This document shows, piece by piece, positions 1 through 10,606 of a stretch of DNA of 64,000 nt (positions are counted from its first letter, which is position 1; each line of letters starts with the position of its first letter). Source of the stretch: Hordeum vulgare subsp. vulgare (lineage: Eukaryota > Streptophyta > Magnoliopsida > Poales > Poaceae). The position numbers were made by a program, and so were the translations under genes. The notes beneath the pieces are model-generated. The model saw only the letters and a list, made by a program, of their open reading frames with translations, had not been told where the DNA came from and did not search any database. Location: the NCBI RefSeq assembly GCF_904849725.1, contig NC_058520.1:325263186-325327185 (forward strand), given 5' to 3'.

Positions 1-2934
1 ACATACATAATAATAAAGATAGACAATCTGGGATTCAATTGTCTTCTCATAAATATCTCAGAGTACATCACACATGCAACCAAGATAGTTCCGCTACGAA
101 CTACAAAACATAGAAAGGCTATGCTACCCTGCCTGCAGGCCCACGATCACGACCACGCCTCAATCTTCTAGATAGTTCACGTAAAGGCGGCCTGTCTCCT
201 CATCGTACTGCCATGCCAGCTGAGTGCCGTCGGGATCATCTGTTTCTGGGGTACCTGTACCTGTTGGGATTTTGGAGGAATCCGTGAGCCACGGGGACTC
301 AGCAATCTAAGACCTTGGTGCCAGAACTAGTCAAGTTATTAGGTAGGGTAAGGGGAAGTGTTTAAGGTTGCAGCATCCTAAGCTTGATTTAGTGGCTAAC
401 TTACGTAGAACATGAATGAAAGTGGACTATACTAGCGGTTGTGAATACTTGATCACTATGTGATCCTGAACACCTACCTACATCATTCATAACCCCACCG
501 TGTTCCCGATCGAAGAGAGATCTTCGAGGGGACAGTCACGGTTACGCACACAGTTGGCAATTTTATTAGCTTAAGTTTAAGTTATCTAATACCAGATGTT
601 AACAAAATATTCCAAGTTGCCACATAACCGCGGGCACGGATTTTCGAAAGATTAAACCCTGCAGGGGTGCTCCAACTAGTCCATCACAAACGTACACATG
701 CCGCAAAGTAATCCTCTATCACGAATCTCGTGATCTCGTCGGATTCCTTAGAGGAAAATCTCAACTCTGGGGGAAGCCAAAGTTTCACTGGGATTCATAT
801 ACACAAGATATATCGCTAAGGTAAGGCAAGACTAGCAGGACCTCCCGACGTGTCGACGACCCTGATAAGAGCCGCGTATCTCAGTCTCAGGACACGCCAG
901 ATGAGCTACGCGCACGATGGCCTGATAGAAATCACTCAAGTTGCCCTGAGTTGGCCTCGAGCAGTGCCCAGTTTGGACCAACACTCATGAGGAGCACTGG
1001 CTCGGGTTGTAGATTAAAATCCTCGGGGTAGCTATTCCCTATGCAGTTTATTATGAAGTGATTAGCAAATTAACACCAATGTTGGGTCCTGCCGGACAAG
1101 CCTTAGCACTACGCGATTTATAAAGGGGGCCCCCATAACAACCCCGAACGTGTTAGGAGCGATCATTAAGGAATCAAACACCAGTAACCGGTAACTAAGG
1201 CGGCAATAACAGGACAAAGCACCCAGCAAAAGGCTAGGCCTTCCGTCATTTACCAAGTATATAGGTGCATTAATTAAATAACAGAATTTAAGATAATGAT
1301 ATCAAGCTCATGTTATCACATGAGTCAAGGCACCTGCATCTAGCAACGCTAACATTAGTAGCTGAGCAAAGCCTACTTAGCCATTCAAGTTTTGCTAGGA
1401 AGGGATCAGTGTATGGGTTCATGGCATATCAGGAGGCAATTTAATTCAGTGGTAGGCGGCGAGCAATATGACATGAAAACGCAAACTAGCATAACAAGTC
1501 TAGAGATGGAATCAAGGTCATATCATCTTGCCTGTGATATCCTCAGCTTGGAATGGTTCTTGATCGTCCTGCACATACTCTCCCGAATCCACGTACTCCT
1601 TCTCTGATCCCGGTGCTACCCAACATAAGAATAATATCCAATGAACAACATCACCTCAAGATGCAACAAGCACATGATGCATGAGATGAAAAATGAGCAT
1701 GCATCACTATTTCTATCACTAGCACAAGCAAAAGAAGCTACTACAAGTTTCTGGACAGAACTGTACCCTAAGCTATTTTGACATGCATGAGAATGACATG
1801 ATCAGATGCGTCTCGTGAAAACGATGCAAAACCATATAAATAACATTACAAGCGGAGCTACGGATCAACGGGAATCAACGAAACAAGATATGAAGCCCTA
1901 CGTGTCAAAATCTTCACCACACACTCAAATGGCACAAATCTGGTCTTCCCAGGTTGCCAAGACATATAACAACCCAACATGAATGGATTGGAGCAAGAAA
2001 GAACACCACAACATCAACTAAGCACTCACAAACATCAAAATGACGATACTACACAATACGCCATAATCTGTATCTTAGCACTTTGTGAGCTACATGCAAC
2101 ATAGCTATAACCCTCCAAATGTGACAAATAATATACGTGGCTGTAGCCAACCAATAATACTACAAGCACAAGAAAGAATCACGCCAAAAGGAAATAAACA
2201 CAGGAAGACACAAGGCTGCAAACTTTCCCAAAACCATCAGATCTCAGGGTCTTAGTGAAAATTCCTGCACCTGACTTTCTATCTTTGTTCTGAAGCTTTT
2301 TGACAGCAGCCAAAACATAACCTACATGACTCCAAATGGGATGAAATTTAACAGGGAGCTTCCCAAACATATCAGGTCCAAATTCCTAGGACTAAACTAA
2401 GGCTAGAGCACAACGCAATGACCAGCACAACCTCATCTATAGGAGAAGAAAATATTTCCAGATTCTCAGACTTGGTGAAATTCCAGATTTCACTAAGCTG
2501 GAATTTCCAGCCACATGCCCACTTTGTTTAGGCTTAACTTGCACACAAGTAACACCAAGAGTTAAATGACAACACTATGGTGTAGAGCAAAATCCCTACT
2601 ACTACCACACAAAAGCTCATGCCCTTGGGCTCCACCTATTCCATGGAAATAAAGAGTAAACTTGCAACACATCTGAATATGTTAACTCCAGAAAGTATCC
2701 TAATGGTAAAACTAACTTCATCACTGGATTCCTTGGGAGATACTACCCCAAAATCATATATAATATGTGGGCACTTACTTGGAACAAGTGACCACAAATT
2801 AAGGAAGAGGGAACTACTCCAAATCATGCCTAGTGAATAGTGCATCCTTTCTTGTAGTTTCACTATATCAACTACTACATGGTTGAGCTCATGTGCACAA
2901 TGACAAAGTGGCATGAGGGTTTGGTCCCCATGTC

Positions 2935-3330
2935 TTGTGTCATGCACAACAACACCACAATCACTACTACTACCACATATATCTTACACACACCTCATGC
3001 CCTCTTTCATATGCACATGAGGAGGAGCACAAGTGTTGCAAAGTGGGGCTGTTTTCACCACATGCATATCATCAACTCATATGCATGTCATCTAGTAGAA
3101 ACCCACACCACCTACTCATGTCATCTAACACATGCATATGGAAATCACACACACATGCACCTCTCACAAGCACCCAAACATACACCACATCACCTTCCAC
3201 TACTATACAACACAAGCAAGGAGATAAAATGCCAATCTCAACTAAAGTGATAAGCACAAGACTATAAGCACATGCATCTACAACTCTACTAAGTGCATAT
3301 TCACACACACAAGTGCATCACCACTTATTC
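2935..3330. repeat. CA/AC-rich low-complexity tract in E1 LTR
   Basis: The tract is dominated by CAC, ACA and CATG words. It produces His/Thr-rich ORFs in overlapping frames that are composition artefacts. The second LTR has the matching tract at about 12715-13110. Confidence 0.8.
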
Positions 3331-3486
3331 ACAAGCCACCAACAAATGAACATACTTGTAGATTAAGAGAGGAGGTAGCACAAACATCTAAGTGCACAAG
3401 AAAAATAAGTACCTAGCTACAAAGAACAAGGCTGCAAGGTGGTGAACAGCAAAGGAAAAAGAAATGCAGAGGACAAGGGAAAAAAT

Positions 3487-3566
3487 AAAAGGGAGGTACT
3501 GGGGGTCGAACCCCAGACCTGCTTCTCGAGCACACACAGGCACAAGGCAGCTACCACTCTGCTACA
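3487..3566 (-). other. tRNA-like Pol III module 1 in E1 3' LTR
   Basis: Read on the minus strand there is an A-box-like TAGCAGAGTGG (3554-3564), then about 40 bases, then a B box GGGTTCGACCCC (around 3502-3513) inside a self-complementary CTGGGG/CCCCAG arm, then a T-run (plus-strand AAAA at 3487-3490). This is the layout of a type 2 RNA polymerase III gene. The motifs are seen directly; whether the unit is transcribed is unknown. Confidence 0.6.
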
Positions 3567-3644
3567 GCTTCTGATCTGACCAGAGAGAGGGTTCTCTTCG
3601 GGTATGCTTAACCTGCCTGCTACTTGCCGAAGAAAATAAACGAG

Positions 3645-3726
3645 AAAAAGGGGTTGCCGAGGGGAGGGATCGAACCCACGCCCTCCTACAGGCAACATGC
3701 GCCACTACTACTACCACTACGCTACG
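3645..3726 (-). other. tRNA-like Pol III module 2 in E1 3' LTR
   Basis: On the minus strand there is an A-box-like TAGCGTAGTGGTAG (3711-3724), a B box GGGTTCGATCCC (3666-3677) and a TTTTT run (plus AAAAA at 3645-3649). It lies upstream of module 1 in the sense of the element, so the two units are tandem and in the same orientation as the element. Confidence 0.6.
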
Positions 3727-4390
3727 GAACGATGACTGAACAGAGAAAGGGCACTAATCCTACTGAACCTGCCCTCGAAGATACACAGGGGAGCCGCGGC
3801 GGCCGGAAAAGGGGAGCTGTCCCGCCGGCGACATAGCTCAAATCGAGCAACGACTCGTGGAAGGGAGGACCCATACGCACCCACGAGTCCAATCCCGGTG
3901 CTAATTCCGCCCGAGACGTATCACAATAGCCTAGCTACGGTGCGCGGCGGCACCGACGACAGGGAAGCGGCCCGCCGACGATCTACTGCTCCTACCGAAG
4001 ATCTACTGCAAGGAAGGGGTAGGAAATGGATCTGCTCACCCAAGGGAAGAAGAACTCGGCCACGACGGAGAGGAAGCAGGGGAGGCAGTAGTGGTCGCCG
4101 CTCGGGTCTGCTCGTCGGGGAGGGATGTCACCGCCCTGGAGAAGGAGAAGCAGGGCGCTCGCGTCGTCCTAGCCACGGGGATGGAATCGTGGATGACCCC
4201 GCGTGCTCGCTGAGACGTTGAAGGGGAAGAAGGGACCCGGACGCGGCGGCGAGGAGCAACTCAACCTACTGCCATGGCGGAGGGGCTCTACCTTACGTGA
4301 CTCGGATCTTCAGAGAGCGAGGTGGAGAGGGGAAAGGAGGTGGTGGTGCGAGAGAGGGAAACCTAACTGCACAGACGCCAAGGGGGGGGT

Positions 4391-4403
4391 CCCTTTTATG
4401 GAG
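4391..4403 (-). promoter_or_regulatory. TATA-like box of E1 3' LTR
   Basis: On the minus strand the sequence reads CTCCATAAAAGGG, followed by a GC-rich C/T-rich leader. The same motif recurs at the equivalent place in the other LTR (about 14194-14206). It is probably the LTR core promoter; no start site can be shown. Confidence 0.5.
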
Positions 4404-5249
4404 GAGAGGGGCGAGGAACGTGCCTCGACGTCCGTGACACCGTCAGGTCGCCGTTGCCTGAACCAGAGGGAGAGGGACACTGACGGAAGGAGGAGATGAC
4501 AGGGACGCTGTCTACAGGGAAGCCACACGCGAGAGAGGGGAGCTGGGCCTGCTAGTGGGAGGAGGCCCACTAGTTGGCTCCAGATAGGAGAGGAGAAAAA
4601 CCTGAGGGGTTTTTCTAATTAAAACAAACAGGGAAAAGGATGTAAATCACAGACAAATCTGTTGGGATTAAAAACAAAACAAAAATGCCCCTAGTCATAA
4701 GAAATTATGACCTAATTGAATAAAATAGAAAAGAAATATCTGGAGCAATTAAATATTTACAAAACAGAATTTGTTGGGTCTGTTTTGTGAATAGTTGCAC
4801 CCTTAAAACTAAGTTACAAAACAACAAAACCACATCTTGACATCCACCACAAAATATACTAAATCATGGGCATTTTTGAATCAAGGTTGGGACAAGTGAA
4901 TATTGGCTTGAGATATAAAAGACAGAGAGAGGTTTGCAAATATGACAAGCCCACTTCATTTAGAATTAGTCACTCACACATGAAATCATAGAGCACCCCA
5001 ACACATGCACAACATCACAAAGTAGCTAACCACAAGATTACCACACCACAAGAAATGCTAAGATCATATAACACAACACAAGACAAGGCAAACAATGATA
5101 TTCTATGCATGCATGCATGGGAAGGAAGGAAAGAAATACAAGGGACATCACAAGAACTCATGGCACAAATGATATCATCATATCTCTGACAAGGTGGACC
5201 CACTTGCATTAGGTTCCAAATAGGGAAGGTTTACACTTGGGGCACTACA

Positions 5250-5262
5250 AACTCTCCCACAC
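5250..5262 (-). promoter_or_regulatory. E1 polypurine tract
   Basis: On the minus strand GTGTGGGAGAGTT abuts the TGTAGTGCC start of the 3' LTR. A purine-rich run in this position primes plus-strand DNA synthesis in LTR elements. Confidence 0.75.
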
Positions 5263-5288
5263 TACAAAGAAGATCTCGCCCTCGAGAT

Positions 5289-6479
5289 CTAGGACTGAAA
5301 GAAATCGGTAAATTCGGAACGGAGGTGATCCTCGCGTTCCCACGTAGCCTCTTTATCTGAATGGTGAGACCATTGCACTTTGAGAAATTCGACAGTCTTG
5401 TTACGGGTCTTGCGCTCAGTCACCTCGAGAACCGCAATTGTATGCTCACGATAAGAAAGGTCAGGCTGAAGGTCGATATCTTGAAGATGAACAGTGCGCT
5501 CGGGGCTCTTGAAACACCTCCGAAGCTGAGAAGCATGGAACACATCATGGACATTTGCAAAGGTTGACGGAAGCTCGAGCTGGTACGCAAGGTCGCCTCT
5601 CTTGCCAACCACTCTGAACGGACCAACGAAATGAGGCGCAAGCTTGCCTTTGATGCCAAAGCGTTGCATAACCTTCATAGGCGACACCTTGAGATAGACA
5701 AAGTCATCAAGCTCATAAGACATGTCATGGTGCTTGCTATCGTAATAGCTCTTCTCACGGGACTGAGCTGCTCTGAGGTTGTCGCGAATGATCCGACACA
5801 TCTCCTCAGCTTCTTCTATCATATCATTCCCAAGGATCTGACGCTCGCCCGTCTCGGACCAGTTGAGCGGAGTACGACAGTTTCTACCATAGAGAATCTG
5901 AAACGGAGCCTTGCCAGAACTAGCTTGATAACTGTTGTTATACGAGAACTCCGCGAAAGGCAGACAATCTTCCCACTTCATGCCAAAAGAGATAACACAG
6001 GCTCTCAGCATATCCTCAAGAACTTGATTCACTCGCTCCACTTGACCACTAGTATGAGGATGGAACGCTGTGCTGAAGCGGATCTTCGTGCCCATAGCAA
6101 ACTGAAAAGAGTCCCAGAACTTGGAAGTGAAGATACTTCCGCGATCTGAAGAGATCATCATAGGCACGCCGTGCAAAGAGACAATCCTGGAGGTGTACAA
6201 CTCTGCCAGCTGAGCTGCTGAAATGGACTCCTTGACTGGAAGAAAATGAGCCACTTTACTCAACTTGTCGATGACGACGAAGATAGCATCATTGCCCTTC
6301 TTGGAATTCGGAAACCCGGTGATGAAATCCATCTTAATGTGATCAAACTTCCACTCGGGAATCGGCAAAGGCTGCAAGAGGCCTGCTGGGCGTTGATGTT
6401 CTGCTTTCACTCTTCGACATACATCACACTCGTTTACGAACTGAGCAATCTCACGTTTCATACGAGTCCACCAGAATGT
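5289..6479 (-). pseudogene. E1 integrase with C-terminal chromodomain-like segment
   Basis: This is the last part of a single gag-pol frame. The zinc-binding HHCC begins upstream (HPG before the stop at 6480) and ends here in CDVCRR. The catalytic triad is visible as D in KMDFITGFP, D in SSDRGSIFTSKF and E in SGQVERVNQ. The tail has the chromovirus pattern, with FLKVQWSHHSDKEATWE just before the stop at 5289; this domain is thought to steer insertion to heterochromatin. Numerous charged and aromatic positions are conserved, so decay is modest. It is cut from the RT/RNase H part by a TAG at 6480-6482, where the family has Gln (YHDLK then stop then TFWWTR). It is non-functional as it stands. 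Confidence 0.9.
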
Positions 6480-8645
6480 CTACTTCAAGTCATGGTACAT
6501 TTTGGAGCTACCAGGATGAATAGAGAGGAGAGAGTTATGAGCTTCTTCCATGATCATCTTCCTGAGATCACCTTTCGGGACGACAAGGCGATCCTCGAAA
6601 AACAACGTGTCCCTGGCATCAAAAGTGAAGCACTTATACTTGGGAAGACTCTTTCCCACGCCAATCTTGACCTTCTTCACCATAGTGTCAAGAAGCTGAG
6701 CAGCTCTGACCTGATCTTCCAAGGTAGGAGAGATCTGAAGGTTCGCAAGAAATCCCTGAGGTACTAGATGAAGGTTGAGCTTCTTGAAAGACCCACAAAG
6801 ACCCGGCTGGAGAGGTCGCAGAATCAGACTGTTGCAATATGCCTTCCTGCTCAATGCATCTGCCACAACATTTGCCTTGCCTGGCGTGTACTCAACACTC
6901 GAATTAAAATCCTGGAGCATTTCCACCCAACGTGTTTGCCGAAGATTCAAGTTAGGCTGAGTGAAGATGTACTTGAGACTCTTGTGATTGGTGAAAACTT
7001 CAACCTTACATCCCAACAAGAGATGTCTCCAAGTCATCAAGGCGTGTACAACAGCTGCTAGCTCGAGATCGTGCACAGGATAGTTCTTCTCCGCTAACTT
7101 CAACTGCCTGGAGGTATAAGCCACCACCTTCTTATCTTGCATCAAAACTGCACCAACACCCTGGAGAGAAGCGTTGCAAAAGACCTGGTACGGCTTGGAA
7201 TCATCCGGAGGAGCCAAGACCAGAGTGGAGATAAGCTTATCTTTGAGTGTATCGAAGGCCAGTTGACACTCTGGAGACCAAGCATACTTAACACCCTTCT
7301 GAAGAAGACTAGAGAACGGCTTGGCGATCTTGGAGAAGTTCTCAACGAATCTTCTGCAATATCCAGCAAGCTCGAGAAAGCTTCGAAGCTGCTTCACATT
7401 CTGCGGAGGCTCCCATTCAACAATGGCTTGAACCTTGGACGGATCAACCTTAATGCCCTCGGCAGATATAATATGCCCAAGATAAACCACTTCTTTCAGC
7501 CAGAACTCGCACTAGGAAAACTTAGCATACAACTTGTACTCTCTCAGCTTATCGAGCACCAATCTGAGATGTTTTTCATGTTCTTGCTCAGTCTTAGAAA
7601 AGACCAGAATGTCATTGAGATAGAGCAAGACAAATTCATTCTTGTATGGGGAGAAAATATAGTTCATCAATTGAAAAAATGTCGGAGGAGCATTTTCCAG
7701 ACCAAAAGACATGACCGTATACTCATACGAGCCAAAACTAGTCCTGAAGGCCGTCTTCGGAATGTCTTCCTCGCGAATGCGAATTTGATGATAGCCCATT
7801 CTGAGATCAAGCTTGGAGAATACTTTAGCACCTTTCAACTGTTCGAACAACTCAGTTATGTTCGGAAGTGGATATTTGTTCTTGATTGTCTTCTTGTTCA
7901 ATGGACGGTAATCCACACATAGCCGGTCCGAGCCATCCTTCTTCTTGACAAATAGAACACCACAGCCCCACGAAGACGAGCTCGGTCTGATCAAACCCAA
8001 ACGCTCGTGCTCATCGAGTTGCCTCTTAAGTTCCTTCAATTCTTCTGGACCCAGCTTGTACGGCCGTTTGCACACTGGCTCTGTGCCTGGCTCAAGCTCA
8101 ATGACAAACTCAACTTCACGGTGCGGAGGCATGCCTGGCAGCTCTTCAGGAAACACATCTTGATATTCGCAGACCACTGGAACTTGCTCAATAGGATTGA
8201 TCTCACCCTTTTCATTCAAGGAGAACAGACAGATTGTATCATCGCGCGCCGCGAATATAATCACGTCTTCCGAAGAGTGGATAAGCTTCACTTCTTTGGC
8301 TTCACAATCAATTGACGCCTTGTTCATGGCCAACCAGTCCATACCAAGAATCAAGTCGATGTCAGAATTGCCCAAGACAATAGGAGATGCCAGAAAAGCA
8401 TAAGCGCCCATCTTGACAGAAACATCCGGAATGATCACATTAGAGCTCAACAACGCTCCCGGGGAAACCACACAAAAAGGTTTGTCCAAGGTCTTAGAAA
8501 TGAAATCATGATTCCATGCAAATGGTCTAGACATGAATGAATGAGAAGCACTAGAATCAAATAACACTTTAGCAGGAATATCATTGACGAGGAGGTTACC
8601 CATGATCACATGAGACGAGTTCTCTGCTTCAGTTGCGTTCACCAT
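6480..8645 (-). pseudogene. E1 protease, reverse transcriptase and RNase H (stop-interrupted)
   Basis: The order is protease ([11 protein letters not shown] near the N-end; the family has DSGAS, so the active-site Gly is Ser), reverse transcriptase ([18 protein letters not shown], then [10 protein letters not shown], then [10 protein letters not shown]), and RNase H ([22 protein letters not shown]). Three catalytic Asp positions are Asn: the first Asp of the YxDD box and two in RNase H. A TAG at 7512-7514 replaces the Lys of AKFSKCEFWL, and another at 6480-6482 ends this piece. All parts lie in one reading frame with no frameshift. The family is Ty3/gypsy; the domain order RT-RH-IN distinguishes it from copia. 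Confidence 0.9.
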
Positions 8646-9737
8646 GTTGACTCGAGCTGATCTGGGGTTGAATTTTACAAGAGTGTTGCTTGGAGGTTTG
8701 CCTGGAGGAGGAGGAGGTGGCAGACGGAGCTGAGAAGTACATTTGTTGGCATAGTGACCCTTCTGCCCACATTTGTGACAAGTGACATCTGCTGGCTGCC
8801 GGTACTGAGTCTGAGGAGGCCCTTGCTTCTGATGCTGGTATCTCTACTGGAAGCCAGGGTTGGGTGGGTGGGAAGAACCACGACCACCTGAGTGCTTAAG
8901 CTGCTGTGAGTGCCGAGGAGGAGGAGGAGAAACCCAAAACCTCTATTGCTTCTGTACCACCTCAGTCGAGGAAGAGCTGGAATCTCTGAAGCGCTTCTTG
9001 GAGTTTTCCACCCTGAGCAAGGTTGCCTCTGTTCTGAGAGCTAGGTTGTAGAACTTCTCAAACTCCTCAGGATCGTGCAAGGCAAGAGCTAACTCCAAGT
9101 CTTCCTTCAAGCCACCACCGAACTGGTAGATCTTGCTCTTCTGATCCGGGATATCCTGCAGCGCATAACGGGCCAGCCCGTGGAACTCGACATTGTACTT
9201 GTACACAGAATTGCCGCCCTGCTTCAAATGCCTGAACTTCTCACGCATCTCCTCTACAAAACTGGAAGGGATGTAGTGGGACCTGAAGTCACGACAAAAC
9301 TCGTCCCAGGACATCACCCTGGCTCCTCTGGAGTCCTTGAGCTGCTGCCACCATATAGAAGCCTGTCCCTTCAACTGAAACATAGCAAACTTGACATAGT
9401 CCTCCGGACGCACATTGCTACACTCGAAATGTTTGTTCATATCATGGATCCAATCTTCTGCATCAAATGGTTAGTCGCAAGAAGTGAACGTCTTGGGTTG
9501 ATTCGACAGGAACTGACTCAGATTGGCGAAGTGATTGCCACCCTGCTAGAAATTGCCCTGCTGTTGATTGGCTCTCTCCTGGATCAACTGTAACAGCATC
9601 TGAGTGTTTGCATTAGTAGCAGCCATGACCGCTTGCCATGCCTCAGCAGGATGAGGTGGCGGCGACGGGTTCTCCGGAGGAGGAGGTGGCGGCAGCACAT
9701 CCTCACGCCCTGGGTTCTGACGAGTTGGTGGAGCCAT
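8646..9737 (-). pseudogene. E1 gag (capsid and zinc knuckle), stop-interrupted
   Basis: The likely start is the Met at 9737 (MAPPTRQNPG), followed by a Pro-rich stretch. The capsid-type core is at 8943-9440 (KFAMFQLKGQASIWWQQLK, then FVEEMREKFRHLKQG), as in Ty3/gypsy gag. A CCHC zinc knuckle [14 protein letters not shown] lies at 8739-8780 in the same frame as pol, so gag and pol were one continuous ORF. Stops in this part are at 9546-9548, 9471-9473, 8943-8945 and 8844-8846. An upstream in-frame Met at 9794 exists but lacks family resemblance before MAPP. Confidence 0.85.
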
Positions 9738-10590
9738 CCTGAAGACGGACATCATATTAGTCCACAAAATAAATTGAAGATATTGCTGAATCAAAAGACA
9801 GGAATATCTGAACAGAATTTAGCATTGCACTCGAACAACATAGCAAGAATGCATCATCAAAGTGACGGATGACAAACTCCGATAAGGACCACTGCAAACA
9901 AGTGTGAGCTAGAACTGCTCAGAACAAACATATGACCGAGATTCCCAAGCCTCAATCAAGCGTCTGTAGGAAGATAGTCCTATAAGATACTACTTGAAAT
10001 CCCACCTATGAATTCCCGAAATAACTGGTCATGCAATCTGGTACACGGATACAAGGAGTATTTCACACAACTCCTAAACTAACCCGTCACCTGTATCACA
10101 TCCTTCAACACACAACCAGCATCTTGGACCTTCATCTACAATAGATCCTCGTGATCACAACAATACCAAGTGTGGTAGTACCCCCGAACAATCCGCACCA
10201 GTACTGGGGACATAGGGGTTATCTCACCACTACCCGTATTGAAGCAATAACGAACACCCTTCATTCTTAGATACTCAGAAATCTGAATGATGGCGATGTG
10301 CGCAAGAATCCCCCGGAGCTCAACTCCCCTGAGACTTAGAGCAGATAGGAGGCACCAGGACAGGATTCCGTCACATCGAAATCATATAGATTTCACAAAT
10401 ACCCGCGTGATCCTAAAAAAACTTTTGAGCGAGAAAAGGAGTAGAGTTAAAGATTTCCTAAGCCGGGAACCTCACCAGAGCATAGAAGAGGAGAAAAAAG
10501 AATCCTAACCTCCAATATAACTAAGACTCAAAACATTTTCTAGACTCGACTCGGCCAAGTACGATCACACAAAGGCTCATATGGTCGTAA
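9738..10590 (-). other. E1 5' untranslated leader
   Basis: This is non-coding sequence between the primer site and gag. No domain is recognised; the short ORFs in it have no family resemblance. Its position is where packaging signals normally lie, but none can be identified by eye. Confidence 0.6.
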
Positions 10591-10606
10591 GGCTCTGATT
10601 ACCAAC
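10591..10606 (-). promoter_or_regulatory. E1 primer binding site (initiator tRNA-Met type)
   Basis: On the minus strand GTTGGTAATCAGAGCC follows the end of the 5' LTR after one base. It matches the usual TGGTATCAGAGCC with one extra A. Confidence 0.75.

Larger units (their letters stand above)
1..5249 (-). repeat. E1 3' LTR (its plus-left 96 bases lie outside the window)
   Basis: This aligns over its length with 10703-15054. It ends at 5249 in GGGGCACTACA, the same end as the other LTR at 15054. It carries about 920 bases (56 to about 977) that are absent from the other LTR. Further landmarks, all on the minus strand, are a CA-rich stretch (about 2935-3330 in plus coordinates), two tRNA-like modules (3487-3566 and 3645-3726) and a TATA-like promoter (4391-4403). 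ORFs in the GC-rich part near 3900-4570 look like leader or U5 sequence and not genes. Confidence 0.93.

Noticed and set aside
3487..3726. Genuine host tRNA genes
   Set aside because: The A and B boxes are present, but acceptor and anticodon stems are not convincing and the units are repeated in both LTRs; they are described as tRNA-like only.
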